Shown here: positions 24,370 to 33,490 of the stretch, piece by piece | Numbering within the stretch: the stretch's first letter is position 1 | Layout of the letters: every line of letters begins with the position of its first letter | Source: Sphingobacteriales bacterium | GTDB taxonomy: Bacteria > Bacteroidota > Bacteroidia > Chitinophagales > Chitinophagaceae | NCBI GenBank assembly: GCA_016219985.1 | Contig: JACRJO010000032.1 | Coordinates: 310,001-374,000 of the forward strand | DNA length: 64,000 nucleotides | Direction: 5' to 3' | Translations under genes and position numbers: made by a program | Notes under the pieces: model-generated | Databases searched by the model: none | Told to the model about the DNA's origin: nothing | Seen by the model: the letters and a program-made list of their open reading frames with translations, nothing else

Positions 24370-25197
24370 ATGTTCTTATTGCAAACCACCAACAATTCTG
24401 GAATCTCATTTGTGCTCTTACTGGGCACCCTGGGGATGCTGGTGCTTACGGTGGGCCTTATTATATTTATTATCCTCCACCAGAAAAGGGTAAAACGGTT
24501 CAACGAGAAGATCCAGGAAATGGAGAAAGCCCAGCAGCGCCTGCTCCTCAATGCCTCTATCAAACTCCAGGAAGAAGAACGTCAGCGCCTCGCAGCCGAC
24601 CTGCACGATGATGCCGGCCCCCTGCTGGCCACAGCCCGTCTCTACCTGAATGAGAACCTGGTGAACCAGGATAAAGCCACCCAGCTGCAGTCGATCTTCC
24701 AGGCCCGCCAGATCATCGATGATACGATCCAGCTGGTACGGAATATCAGTCATAGCCTGATGCCCCCCACCCTCAAGAATTTCGGGCTGGAATCCGCCAT
24801 CAATGACCTTTTCCAGAAGATCAGTGGTTCCGGCACCATCAATGCCAGCAGCCGTTTCCACGAATACAAGGAGCGGCTGAAAGAAGAAAAAGAGCTGATC
24901 ATTTTCCGCGTGGTGCAGGAACTGATCAATAATATCCTCAAACACAGTAATTCCAGTTTTATCCACCTTACCCAGAATGTACATGCCGGTAAATTTTACC
25001 TTCGTATCCACCACGATGGCCGGGGACTGGTACAGGCCGATTTTGAAAAGCTGAATAAAAGCAATGTGGGCCTGGGCCTGAAAAATATCACGAGCCGCCT
25101 CCGGGTGGTGGACGGCAATATCAATTTTGAGAAGGATATTTCGCAAACTTATTACAAGGTCACCATCGAACTCCCCAAAGATGAACCGTACGAATAA
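24370..25197 (+). CDS. Short sensor histidine kinase, module 2
   Basis: A 275-residue HisKA_3 kinase. One N-terminal membrane helix (about 13-36) and a coiled linker precede His79 in RQRLAADLHDDAGPLL. The ATPase domain shows QELINNILKHSNSSF (N-box), HHDGRGL (G1) and GLGLKNITSRLR. There is no periplasmic domain. Unlike module 1, the whole gene has ordinary base composition; the composition change falls at the boundary with the membrane gene. Regulator 4 follows after 57 bp. Confidence 0.92.
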   Translation: MFLLQTTNNSGISFVLLLGTLGMLVLTVGLIIFIILHQKRVKRFNEKIQEMEKAQQRLLLNASIKLQEEERQRLAADLHDDAGPLLATARLYLNENLVNQDKATQLQSIFQARQIIDDTIQLVRNISHSLMPPTLKNFGLESAINDLFQKISGSGTINASSRFHEYKERLKEEKELIIFRVVQELINNILKHSNSSFIHLTQNVHAGKFYLRIHHDGRGLVQADFEKLNKSNVGLGLKNITSRLRVVDGNINFEKDISQTYYKVTIELPKDEPYE

Positions 25198-25254
25198 ACA
25201 CAGCGGTATGGTTTGTACCCTGATATTTATTATTTTTACAAATCATCTGATACT

Positions 25255-25905
25255 ATGGGAATCATCAAGGTAGCGATAGCTGACGATCATAAGATCTTCC
25301 GGAAGGGCGTCATCCTTTCCTTGCGCCCCTATTCCAACATTAAATTTGTTCAGGAAGCCGAGAACGGGGAAGACCTGCTGAACGGGCTGGCGGCCTCCGA
25401 ACCCGATGTGATCCTCATGGACCTGCGGATGCCCGGCAAGGACGGCATTGAAGCCACCAAGGCAGTGAGCAGGCAATACCCCCAGATCAAAGTGCTTATC
25501 CTGAGCATGTACGAAGACGAGCGTTTTGTCTACCACCTGATGGAAAACGGCGCCAACGGCTATTTATTAAAAAGCGCCGAACCCCAGGAGATCCGCCGGG
25601 CCATCATGGAAGTACAGGAGAAAGGATATTACCTCAATAATTTCGTGAACCGCATCCTGCTCAAAAAATCCCATTCCCGCCAAAAAGTGGTGCCTTCCCT
25701 CAACAGTGAGATCACCCTCAGCGATAAGGAAAAGGACGTGCTCCGTTTTATCTGCATGGAATTCACGGCCGCTGAAATCGCCCAGAAAATGGAGATCAGC
25801 CCCCGTACCGTGGAAGCCATCAAGGACCGGCTGATGGAGCGGTTTGGCAGTAAGAACACAGCCGGGCTGGTATTCTTCGCCGTAAAGAACAACCTGATCG
25901 AATAA
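25255..25905 (+). CDS. NarL/LuxR-type response regulator 4, module 2
   Basis: A 216-residue regulator, the likely partner of the kinase encoded just upstream. The receiver begins GIIKVAIADDHKIFRKG, with phospho-acceptor Asp56 in VILMDLRMPG, Ser in LILSMYEDE and Lys in YLLKSAEP. The LuxR domain has LSDKEKDVLRFICMEFTAAEI and ISPRTVEAIKDRLMERFG. An in-frame upstream ATG at 25213 would add 14 aromatic residues unlike the family, so 25255 is chosen. Confidence 0.94.
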   Translation: MGIIKVAIADDHKIFRKGVILSLRPYSNIKFVQEAENGEDLLNGLAASEPDVILMDLRMPGKDGIEATKAVSRQYPQIKVLILSMYEDERFVYHLMENGANGYLLKSAEPQEIRRAIMEVQEKGYYLNNFVNRILLKKSHSRQKVVPSLNSEITLSDKEKDVLRFICMEFTAAEIAQKMEISPRTVEAIKDRLMERFGSKNTAGLVFFAVKNNLIE

Positions 25906-25976
25906 GCCGGGATAAGGGCCGTCACCAGGAAAGAAATTACGCAAACCCGGGAGCGTGACTGCCCGTTGTATCCGGC

Positions 25977-26001
25977 TGGCGTAATAATACAGGTTCTAAA
26001 A
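25977..26001 (+). repeat. 25-nt dispersed repeat, identical at 51063-51087
   Basis: All 25 positions match the second copy in the same orientation; the core is GTAATAATACAGGTTC. Both copies are intergenic. Confidence 0.65.
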
Positions 26002-26092
26002 TACTCTTCGTTATACCTTATACCGGGAGTAATCACTGTAAAACTAATGTTCAAAAGGTATTATTTACATCCCCAACTTAAAGACACCGGGG

Positions 26093-26749
26093 TCAGCATA
26101 CAATCTCCGGGATTTCTCCTTCCACGATCAGCTTGCCGGCTGTTTTCGCCCGTATTTCGTCCACCGGTACTCCCGGAGCCCTTTCTACTAATTTAAACCC
26201 ATCCGGCGTAATATCCAGTACCGCCAGGTCGGATACCACTTTTTTCACACAACCCACACCGGTCAGCGGCAGGGTGCAGGCAGGCAATAATTTGGATTCC
26301 CCCTTCGGATTGGTATGCATCATGGCTACGATGATATTGCGGGCGCTGGCTACGAGGTCCATGGCCCCGCCCATTCCCTTCACCATCTTGCCGGGTATCT
26401 TCCAGTTGGCAATATCTCCCCGCTCACTTACTTCCATGGCGCCAAGCACGGTCAGGTTTACCTTACCGGCCCGGATCATCCCGAAACTCATGGCGGAGTC
26501 AAAAAAAACAGAACCGGGTACCGTGGTAATGGTCTGCTTGCCGGCATTGATCAGGTCCGGATCCTCCTCTCCTTCAAAGGGAAAAGGCCCCATGCCCAGC
26601 AATCCATTCTCGCTTTGCAGAACCACATTCATTCCAACGGGAATATAATTAGCCACCAGGGTGGGAATACCAATGCCCAGGTTTACATAATATCCTTCTC
26701 TTAATTCCCGGGCGATCCGCCGGGCGATCTGTTCTTTCGTAAGCGACAT
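26093..26749 (-). CDS. scoB: 3-oxoacid CoA-transferase subunit B
   Basis: The B subunit carries the catalytic glutamate that accepts CoA from succinyl-CoA in ketone-body or beta-ketoacid activation. The 218-residue product opens EQIARRIARELREGYYVNLG, then GIGIPTLVANYIP and the active-site SENGLLGMGPFP. SFGMIRAGKVNLTVLGAMEV, IPGKMVKGMGGAMDLV and KVVSDLAVLDI follow, all diagnostic. It lies 42 bp downstream of the A-subunit gene on the same strand. Confidence 0.94.
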   Translation of the reverse strand: MSLTKEQIARRIARELREGYYVNLGIGIPTLVANYIPVGMNVVLQSENGLLGMGPFPFEGEEDPDLINAGKQTITTVPGSVFFDSAMSFGMIRAGKVNLTVLGAMEVSERGDIANWKIPGKMVKGMGGAMDLVASARNIIVAMMHTNPKGESKLLPACTLPLTGVGCVKKVVSDLAVLDITPDGFKLVERAPGVPVDEIRAKTAGKLIVEGEIPEIVC

Positions 26750-26791
26750 AAGGTTAAAATTAGAAGATGAAACAAGCTCCGCTATTGGTCA

Positions 26792-27490
26792 TCAGGCTTT
26801 CTTTCTTATTGTCCGTTGTTCGATCCTTTTCTCAAACTGCCCGCCTTTGAATACCCGGTGCACATAGATACCCGGTGTATGAATGCTATCGGGGTCCAGC
26901 CCGCCGGCCGGAACCAGTTCCTCCACTTCCGCGATGGTGATCTTCCCGGCCATGGCCATCAGCGGGTTGAAATTCCTCGCTGTTTCCTTAAAGACCAGGT
27001 TGCCTTCCGTATCCCCTTTCCAGGCTTTTACGAGGGCAAAATCCGCTTCAAAAGCCATTTCCAGCAAATAGGCTTTCCCGTTAAACTGCCGGACCTCTTT
27101 CCCATCGGCCACTTCCGTACCCACGCCAGCCGGTGTAAATACAGCCGGCATTCCGTATCCCGCCGCGAGGCAACGGGTGGCCAGGGTACCCTGGGGGATC
27201 AGTTCCACTTCCAGTTCACCACTGAGCAATTGTCTTTCAAATTCCGCGTTCTCCCCCACATAGGAAGAGATCATTTTCTTTACCTGTTTTTGTTTCAGCA
27301 TCAGCCCGATGCCAAAATCATCCACGCCGGCATTGTTGGAAATACAGGTCAGCCGGCTGACTCCCTTTCGTACGAGGGCGGCAATACAGTTCTCGGGAAT
27401 TCCGCATAAGCCAAATCCGCCCAGCATCAGGGTGGCGCCGTCGGGAATATCACGGATGGCTTCATCAGCCCCGCTCACAACTTTGTTCAT
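26792..27490 (-). CDS. scoA: 3-oxoacid CoA-transferase subunit A
   Basis: A 232-residue partner of subunit B. It begins NKVVSGADEAIRDIPDGATL and has the glycine-rich GGFGLCGIPENCI, ISNNAGVDDFG and SSYVGENAEFERQLLSGELE. The C-terminus has ARNFNPLMAMAGKITIAEVE and PGIYVHRVFKGG. A longer frame opens at 27580, but its extra 30 residues match nothing in the family and reach the neighbouring lipoprotein gene, so the ATG at 27490 is preferred. Confidence 0.94.
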   Translation of the reverse strand: MNKVVSGADEAIRDIPDGATLMLGGFGLCGIPENCIAALVRKGVSRLTCISNNAGVDDFGIGLMLKQKQVKKMISSYVGENAEFERQLLSGELEVELIPQGTLATRCLAAGYGMPAVFTPAGVGTEVADGKEVRQFNGKAYLLEMAFEADFALVKAWKGDTEGNLVFKETARNFNPLMAMAGKITIAEVEELVPAGGLDPDSIHTPGIYVHRVFKGGQFEKRIEQRTIRKKA

Positions 27491-27576
27491 GGTAAATGAT
27501 TGTACAGTAAAAATAGCAACTTGATCTGATAACAGCCGGTGTGTCTGCGGGAAAGAATGAGCTGCAGATCCACCGG

Positions 27577-27960
27577 TCACTTCGCCGAATCGGCCGGGAA
27601 AAGAAGTTTGCCCGGTTTTTTGAGTTTATTCGTATCGGTCCGGCGGTTCAGCGTATCCATCAGGTCTTTCAGCAGCATGGGATGCGACCGGTAATAACGA
27701 AAACTTTCCCGGAACAGGTCCTGGGAGACCTTATGCAGTTTCAGCACCTTGCTGTAAAGTTCAATCTCCTGCTTTTTCTTGTCCAACGCCGTGTCTTTCA
27801 CCACGAGGTAATTATTGATGAAAAGGTCAGCCCGCATGAGGTCCCAGAGCACGTCCTCCATCTGCTGCCGGCTGAGCAGTTTTGCCGGAACGGCTTCCTT
27901 TTTCTTACACCCTGAAAAAAGGGCCGCCATCATCAAAACCAGGAACAGGCCTTTTCTCAT
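27577..27960 (-). CDS. DUF4296 domain lipoprotein
   Basis: A 127-residue lipoprotein with the lipobox LFSGC after a short hydrophobic segment. The mature part, RQQMEDVLWDLMRADLFI...SKVLKLHKVSQDLFRESFRYYRSHP, fits the DUF4296 family of Bacteroidota. Function is unknown. Its start overlaps the porD stop by 4 bp, so it is the last gene of the translationally coupled coaBC-porD-DUF4296 string. This gene order recurs across the phylum by general knowledge of the group. Confidence 0.85.
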   Translation of the reverse strand: MRKGLFLVLMMAALFSGCKKKEAVPAKLLSRQQMEDVLWDLMRADLFINNYLVVKDTALDKKKQEIELYSKVLKLHKVSQDLFRESFRYYRSHPMLLKDLMDTLNRRTDTNKLKKPGKLLFPADSAK

Positions 27961-28874
27961 TTCAGGTCTTTATACAAATTGGAATTGGTAATATCGAGGC
28001 GGACCAGCAGGTCCCTGGCCCGGCTTTTCTGTTCATTTCCTGCTTTGCTGAAGATCTTTACCAGTTCATTGCCCTTGCCCTGGAAGAAAAGCTGCATGAT
28101 CATGGAATTCGGATTCTCCGTATTAATGGTGTTCAGGAAATTAAGGCTGTTGATGATCCCGCTGCGTCCGGCTTCTTCGTTTTCAAAAAAAACATCCATG
28201 CCTGACCGATAGTAAGAATAGAGCACATCATGCATCAGGGCAAAGCGGCTGTTGTTCATATTTTCTGCCAGCCAGTAACGGTTCCGCAGGCCTTCGAAGG
28301 ATTTCCACCCGGTAATATCCCGGCCGTCCGGCGCGTTATTCACGATATTCCAGGCTTTCTGGAAATATACATCCCCGCCCCGGAGGGCATACGAATCATA
28401 ATCAAAGCCAAGAATGATATTCACATAATAGGCCAGGATAGCCGTGATATTGGCCGCCAGAGGATCATTCCCCTGCACCCGGTTCTCATTGAATTCGATG
28501 GGCTGGAATTCCTGGTACTTGAATAAAATATTATCATCCTGGAAATTCAGCAGGGGGGAATCATAGGTGGTATTATAAGCGGGCCGCGCGGCCTGTACCG
28601 TCATTTTTCCTTTAAAAATATTGCCTCCCATGTCCTGCTCGATTGTTATCAGGAAACTGCACTGAATTTTCTCCGAAGGCTGAAACACATCGCTGGTCCA
28701 TTTGCGGCTGTTCAGGAAGTTGGTCAGCCCGGTTTGCAGGGTCTGGAATATCTTCTTATCCACCTGGGTGCTTACCTTACTGGTAATAACCGAGAGGCGG
28801 GCCTGGATCTCCTGGCCATGGCCCAGGGCAGCCAGCAGGACAAGGGGCAACAAAACCAATAATTTTTTACGCAT
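27957..28874 (-). CDS. porD: DUF4835 protein, T9SS-associated PorD
   Basis: A 305-residue protein with a signal peptide (RKKLLVLLPLVLLAALGHGQ). Recognisable DUF4835 segments are QKIFQTLQTGLTNFLNSRKW-like text near residue 40, IQCSFLITIEQ, NITAILAYYVNIILGFDYD and YSYYRSGMDVFFENEEAGR. The family is annotated as PorD, a component linked to type IX secretion, although its mechanism is poorly known. It overlaps coaBC by 8 bp upstream and the lipoprotein gene by 4 bp downstream. Confidence 0.88.
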   Translation of the reverse strand: MRKKLLVLLPLVLLAALGHGQEIQARLSVITSKVSTQVDKKIFQTLQTGLTNFLNSRKWTSDVFQPSEKIQCSFLITIEQDMGGNIFKGKMTVQAARPAYNTTYDSPLLNFQDDNILFKYQEFQPIEFNENRVQGNDPLAANITAILAYYVNIILGFDYDSYALRGGDVYFQKAWNIVNNAPDGRDITGWKSFEGLRNRYWLAENMNNSRFALMHDVLYSYYRSGMDVFFENEEAGRSGIINSLNFLNTINTENPNSMIMQLFFQGKGNELVKIFSKAGNEQKSRARDLLVRLDITNSNLYKDLK

Positions 28875-30063
28875 AATGCAGGCGGATTAGAGTGTCAACG
28901 ATATCAGCGGCCACTTCCTTCTTTGATTTGGTTTCAAAAGGGAATTCCCGGCCATCCCTGGTGAAAATGGTTATTTTATTCGTGTCCTTGCCAAAGCCGG
29001 CGCCGGGATCCTTTAATGAATTCAGAACGATGAGGTCCGCATTCTTTTTCTCCAGTTTTTCCCGGGCATTCATCTTTTCATTATCCGTTTCCAGGGCAAA
29101 GCCCAGCAACACCTGGTTATCTCTTTTGGTCTCTCCCAGGCTTTTCAGGATATCGGTTGTCTTTTTTAAATCAATACTGAACGACCCGACCGTTTTCTTG
29201 ATCTTCCGGTCAGCCGTAACAACCGGTGTATAGTCGGCCACCGCGGCTGCCATCACCCCGATATCCGAAGCAGGGAACCGTTCCTGGCAGGCTTTGTACA
29301 TCTCGGCAGCTGTCTGAACCCGGATTGTTTCTACTCCCGGCAACAAAATATCAGTTCCGGAGGGTCCCAGTACAAGGGTAACTGAAGCGCCCCGCCTTTG
29401 TAATTCTTCTGCGATGGCAATACCCATTTTCCCGGAAGAATGATTCCCGATAAAACGAACCGGGTCAATAGGTTCGTATGTGGGCCCGGCAGTTACCAGC
29501 GCCTTTTTACCCTGCAGGGGCCCCTGCTTAAATATATATTGCCGGAGGTAGTCGATTATCTGAGCTGGCTCAGCCATTCTTCCCTCGCCTGTCAAGCCAC
29601 TGGCAAGGTCACCGCTGCCTACCGGTATTATTTTATGGCCGAAAGATCCCAGCCTTGCCAGGTTGGCCCTGGTGGAAGGATGCTGCCACATATCCTCATC
29701 CATGGCCGGGGCCAGTACAACGGGGCAGGTGGCAGAGAGGTAAACGGCCAGCAGGAGGTTATCACAGGCGCCCTGGGCCATTTTAGCCATTGTATTGCAA
29801 CTAAGGGGAGCCACCAGGAAGACATCAGCCCAGCGGCCCAGCATTACATGATTGGACCAGCCCTGCTCATCGAACAACCCGCTCAGTACCGGGTTACGGC
29901 TGAGGGTGGCAAGGGTAAGCGGAGAAACAAAATCCCTGGCGGCGGGCGTCAGGATCACTTTTACTTCAGCCCCCTGCTTCACCAGTTCCCGGACCAGGAA
30001 CACGGTCTTGTAAGCAGCAATACTGCCCGTAATTCCGACGATTATTTTTTTCCCTTGCGGCAT
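28867..30063 (-). CDS. coaBC: Bifunctional phosphopantothenoylcysteine decarboxylase / phosphopantothenate-cysteine ligase
   Basis: Makes 4'-phosphopantetheine from phosphopantothenate and cysteine for coenzyme A synthesis. The 398-residue product has an N-terminal flavin decarboxylase domain: GITGSIAAYKTVFLVREL, the active-site histidine in WSNHVMLGRWAD, PLSCNTMAKMAQGACDNLL and PAMDEDMWQHP. The C-terminal ligase domain follows, with ALVTAGPTYEPIDPVRFIGN, HSSGKMGIAIA, AAVADYTP and KKTTDIL. Length is normal. It begins after a terminator that ends rpoZ, so it likely has its own promoter. Confidence 0.96.
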   Translation of the reverse strand: MPQGKKIIVGITGSIAAYKTVFLVRELVKQGAEVKVILTPAARDFVSPLTLATLSRNPVLSGLFDEQGWSNHVMLGRWADVFLVAPLSCNTMAKMAQGACDNLLLAVYLSATCPVVLAPAMDEDMWQHPSTRANLARLGSFGHKIIPVGSGDLASGLTGEGRMAEPAQIIDYLRQYIFKQGPLQGKKALVTAGPTYEPIDPVRFIGNHSSGKMGIAIAEELQRRGASVTLVLGPSGTDILLPGVETIRVQTAAEMYKACQERFPASDIGVMAAAVADYTPVVTADRKIKKTVGSFSIDLKKTTDILKSLGETKRDNQVLLGFALETDNEKMNAREKLEKKNADLIVLNSLKDPGAGFGKDTNKITIFTRDGREFPFETKSKKEVAADIVDTLIRLHYA

Positions 30064-30123
30064 GCTTTTTCAAAATTACCATTTACTTGCAAAAGGACAT
30101 AGCAGGTACAGCAAATAGCTGTT

Positions 30124-30157
30124 AAAAAAAAGGCTGTATCAAATAGTCGATACAGCC
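30124..30157 (-). terminator. Terminator after rpoZ
   Basis: On the minus strand GGCTGTATC and GATACAGCC form a perfect stem followed by eight T. Its sequence resembles the terminator at 15981. Confidence 0.8.
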
Positions 30158-30181
30158 CTCTATCAAGAATTCAGTCCGGGA

Positions 30182-30523
30182 TCAGCTGAACAGTTCGTCA
30201 TCCCCTTTGCGGAAATACACTTTGTCTTCCATAAATTCCTGGGTAGCCAGCAAGGCCGGGTTCGGCATCCTTTCATAGGCCCGGGAAATTTCAATTTGCT
30301 CCTTGTTCTCATGGATCTCCTCGAGGCTGTCTGTATGACTGGCAAACTCCTCCAGTTTATTGTGCAGTTCTTCTTTCAGGGAAATATTGATCTGGTTGGC
30401 CCGTTTGCCGACAATGGAAATTGATTCATATAAATTGCCGGTTTTAGCCTTGATATCATCAAGGTTGCGGGTTTCCACATTGTTGGTGATCCCGGCGCTA
30501 AGCTGGCGTCTTAATTTGCTCAT
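30182..30523 (-). CDS. rpoZ: RNA polymerase omega subunit (Bacteroidota type)
   Basis: A 113-residue omega subunit. The recognisable core is GNLYESISIVGKRANQINISLKEEL, where the family's R-A-x-Q-I contact with beta-prime sits. An acidic, phylum-specific C-terminus includes ISRAYERMPNPALLATQEF. Its 5' end overlaps bamD by 26 bp, a coupled arrangement common in the phylum. A strong terminator follows. Confidence 0.9.
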   Translation of the reverse strand: MSKLRRQLSAGITNNVETRNLDDIKAKTGNLYESISIVGKRANQINISLKEELHNKLEEFASHTDSLEEIHENKEQIEISRAYERMPNPALLATQEFMEDKVYFRKGDDELFS

Positions 30524-31361
30524 TGTTCAGATTTTTAATATTTGACTGTGATAAATTTAAAAAGGATTCTGCTTCTTTTTTCAGTTTGCTGTCCGGGAAG
30601 CGGTCGGTGAATTCATAACACTCGTTGATCACCTGCTCAAAACGTTCTGCTTTTTTCTCCTCCACGCTCATTTCCGCGAAGCGGTAATAGGATTTAATGA
30701 TCATCAGCTTATACTCATCCGCCTTCATCGACTCCGGGTAGGCATTCAGCAGTACGGAAAAAGCCACTCCAGCCGCCCTGAATTGCCCCAGGTCATAATA
30801 CAACCGGGCGCTCCGGGCATCCTTCAGTTCCATTTTGGCCCGGCAGATATCAATGATCTCATTCGCCTCTTTGATGCGGGCTGAACCCGGGTGCGTATTA
30901 ATAAAGGTCAGCAGCATTCCCATGGCCTTCACGGTATTGGTCTGGTCCAGTTCGGCCTTGGGCGATTGCTTATAAAAAGAATAGGCCCTCATGAAATCCA
31001 TCTCTTCCGCCTTCGGGCTGTTGGGAAAGATCTCCAGGAAACTCTTGAATAAGTTTTCGGCGTTCATATAATCCGCCAGGTTATAGGCACAATAGGCATA
31101 CTTATAATAAATGTCCTGGAACTCAGGGGTCGTCTTATAATAAGGCATAATATCCTCGTAAACCTGCTGGGCCTTGGTGTACTGCTTTTTTACAAAGAAC
31201 TGCTCCGCCATCCGTAGTTTATAGGCCGGGTCCGGGTTTTTGAGCAGCTTGGTCATGCTCTTCCCGCAACTGCTCAGCAGGATGCCGGCCGCCACGATCC
31301 CGGTCAAAAGAAAAAGGAAAACGTTTTTTATACGGCTGACACGGTTTACGGTATAATTCAT
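30498..31361 (-). CDS. bamD: Outer-membrane assembly lipoprotein BamD
   Basis: BamD is a TPR-type lipoprotein of the BAM complex that inserts outer-membrane barrels. The 287-residue product has a membrane-targeting segment ending in the lipobox LLSSC. TPR repeats follow: RMAEQFFVKKQYTKAQQVYE, YKYAYCAYNLADYMNAENLF, MDFMRAYSFYKQSPKAELDQ and VINECYEFTDRFPDSK. The ATG at 31361 is preferred over one four codons upstream; the difference is trivial. It overlaps rpoZ by 26 bp. Confidence 0.92.
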   Translation of the reverse strand: MNYTVNRVSRIKNVFLFLLTGIVAAGILLSSCGKSMTKLLKNPDPAYKLRMAEQFFVKKQYTKAQQVYEDIMPYYKTTPEFQDIYYKYAYCAYNLADYMNAENLFKSFLEIFPNSPKAEEMDFMRAYSFYKQSPKAELDQTNTVKAMGMLLTFINTHPGSARIKEANEIIDICRAKMELKDARSARLYYDLGQFRAAGVAFSVLLNAYPESMKADEYKLMIIKSYYRFAEMSVEEKKAERFEQVINECYEFTDRFPDSKLKKEAESFLNLSQSNIKNLNNEQIKTPA

Positions 31362-31477
31362 AAAGGAGTGCAAAGTTAACTGATAGCAGCAAAACTTACA
31401 TAAAAAAGATAAGCGGCCAAAAACAGACCGTTAAGGTTAATATAAAGCTGTAACTGAAGCATTTAGCCTGTTCCAGG

Positions 31478-31511
31478 AAAAAATAACCCTCCCGGAATAA
31501 TCCGGGAGGGT
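31478..31511 (-). terminator. Terminator after the OmpA-family gene
   Basis: On the minus strand ACCCTCCCGGA and TCCGGGAGGGT form an 11-bp perfect stem, with T-rich sequence after it. Confidence 0.85.
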
Positions 31512-31536
31512 ATCTATAAGCAAAAAGTAAAATCAA

Positions 31537-33294
31537 TTAGTTCTTGCGGAGGTTGGGGTGAGGAGGCTCTACCCGGTTCGGTCCGTCTTCGCCCTCAGCC
31601 GCAGCACGCAGGTCAACTGTGTTGCAGTCGCCGCCTTCCTGGCCATAGTTGAAGATAAAACGATCCTGGCTGATTCCTTCTTTATCCACGAAATAGTTGA
31701 TCACGGTATTTACATGATCCCAGCTCAACTGCTGTTCTTTCTTATTGGAAGAGCAATAGCCAACCACCACTACTTTACAGCTCGGGTTATTGCGCAATTT
31801 AGCGGCTACCGTAGCCAGTACGGCTTTTGAATCATCGCTCAGTTTGTTAGAACCAGCTTTGAAAGAAACGCTCGGTAACACACCCATTAAAGTAGCGCAA
31901 TCAGTAGGTTCTTTTTTGAACAAACCGGGGCATTTTTCAGGATCCGGGCAGGGAACAGGGCACTTACCAACACCATCCGCATCAACCGGCTGGCAATAGG
32001 TCGGGGTGATCAGTTCTTTATCCTTACAATCAGGAACGCCGTCACCATCTGTATCCAGGCTTACCCCGTGAGAGTCAACCGGGCAACCCGCAGGGGTTTG
32101 TTCGCGGTCAAACTGATCGGTTACACCATCACCATCTGTATCAGGTAATACGGGTTTTGGCAGGCGCATCAGGCGGGGGTTGCGGATTTCGCTGTAGGCA
32201 TAATCCAGGGGATTCAGCCACCACAGGGGTTCAACAGATTTCGCACCCAGGTTAATATTCAGACCCAGTGATAAATAGTTATAAGAATCGAAATCGCGGG
32301 TCAGGGTGGCATCTCCTGACGGGCTTTCCTGCCAGCGCTGACCATCCAGCAGGTCATCCTTTACGAATGTCCAGCGGTCTTCCAGGGCCAGGTTCAGCCG
32401 GCTGCTGAGTTTGAAAGCAATACCGGCACCCACAGTACCAGAAGGTTTGAATGTATTGCCGAATAATTTTGGACGACGGTCACCCTGATTCTCAGCATCG
32501 GTTTCGAAACTGCCATCCAGGAGTTTCTTCATGTTCTTGATGAAGTCCCGGCGGTTTTTATAGGCCGCCTGGTTGATCGAATTGAAATCATATTTCGCAT
32601 TGTTGCGATCCTGATCCAGTGCATTCACTTTCGTATCGTAAACAGAACCGCCGATACCGGCAAATCCATAAATGTTGAATCCTGTTTTTGATTTGTGGAA
32701 GCGTACGTTGTTCAAAGTGATCACTCCTTCAAGGCTCAGGTCCTGAACCTTTGTCTTGTAATTGTAGAACACATGCTCATAAGCCCTGTCCCGGTCAGCC
32801 AGGTTACCGGTCCAGTGGTACACGCTGGAATACTGAGAAACAGTACTATTGGGGCCAGATGCCGTGTTAAACGGGGCAGAATACATTTGAGCACCAGAAC
32901 CGAGGTTAGCTCCCCAGGCGGGGTTCTTACCAAAGTTTTCAGCCGCCCGGAAACTGTATCCTTTACCAATGCCATACAGGTACTCTAAACGCAGAGAGAA
33001 AATATATCCAAATGCTTTACGTACGTGCAGTCCAAAACCCGGAGAAACAAACTGGGCAGGAATATCACCACTTACCTGGAATAACCCGCCTTTAATACCA
33101 ATTTCCCACTGGTTACGGGGTTTGGAAGGAAAATTATAAGTCCCGTTCAGAAATTCGGTATGCTGCGGCATCCTTTTCGCGGGAACAAGGGAAGAATCTT
33201 TAACGTCATAACTGGTACCCACCCTTTGGGAGAAACCGTAAGACGCCAGCAGACAGAGACTGACTGCCAGAAATAAGTACTTTTTGCTTGCCAT
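31537..33294 (-). CDS. OmpA-family outer-membrane protein with thrombospondin type 3 repeats
   Basis: A 585-residue protein with the signal peptide KKYLFLAVSLCLLASYGFSQ. An N-terminal barrel (about 60-370) is rich in strands such as VTLNNVRFH-like and LALEDRWTFV segments. Calcium-binding TSP3 repeats follow at about 385-450 (DTDGDGVTDQFDRE, DTDGDGVPDCKDKE). The C-terminal OmpA peptidoglycan-binding domain contains VVVVGYCSSNKKEQQLSWDH. It probably tethers the outer membrane to peptidoglycan. The conserved cysteines of the TSP3/linker region (CPVPCPDPEKC) may form disulfides. It is a single gene with its own terminator. Confidence 0.88.
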   Translation of the reverse strand: MASKKYLFLAVSLCLLASYGFSQRVGTSYDVKDSSLVPAKRMPQHTEFLNGTYNFPSKPRNQWEIGIKGGLFQVSGDIPAQFVSPGFGLHVRKAFGYIFSLRLEYLYGIGKGYSFRAAENFGKNPAWGANLGSGAQMYSAPFNTASGPNSTVSQYSSVYHWTGNLADRDRAYEHVFYNYKTKVQDLSLEGVITLNNVRFHKSKTGFNIYGFAGIGGSVYDTKVNALDQDRNNAKYDFNSINQAAYKNRRDFIKNMKKLLDGSFETDAENQGDRRPKLFGNTFKPSGTVGAGIAFKLSSRLNLALEDRWTFVKDDLLDGQRWQESPSGDATLTRDFDSYNYLSLGLNINLGAKSVEPLWWLNPLDYAYSEIRNPRLMRLPKPVLPDTDGDGVTDQFDREQTPAGCPVDSHGVSLDTDGDGVPDCKDKELITPTYCQPVDADGVGKCPVPCPDPEKCPGLFKKEPTDCATLMGVLPSVSFKAGSNKLSDDSKAVLATVAAKLRNNPSCKVVVVGYCSSNKKEQQLSWDHVNTVINYFVDKEGISQDRFIFNYGQEGGDCNTVDLRAAAEGEDGPNRVEPPHPNLRKN

Positions 33295-33490
33295 AACTAA
33301 GGATTAAGATTTGTGAACAATGTCCTAAATAATACGCAAAAATATTAAATGAGCATTAAATACCAAATTTTTAAATCATTTATTTGCCCTTTTGCCCATT
33401 ATTTTTCAATTACTTAGTCAATTTTCGGGCTTATTTTGTTGCATCAGCAAACAATTATTTTTTTGCCCGTAAATTGCTACTTTTTTGGTA

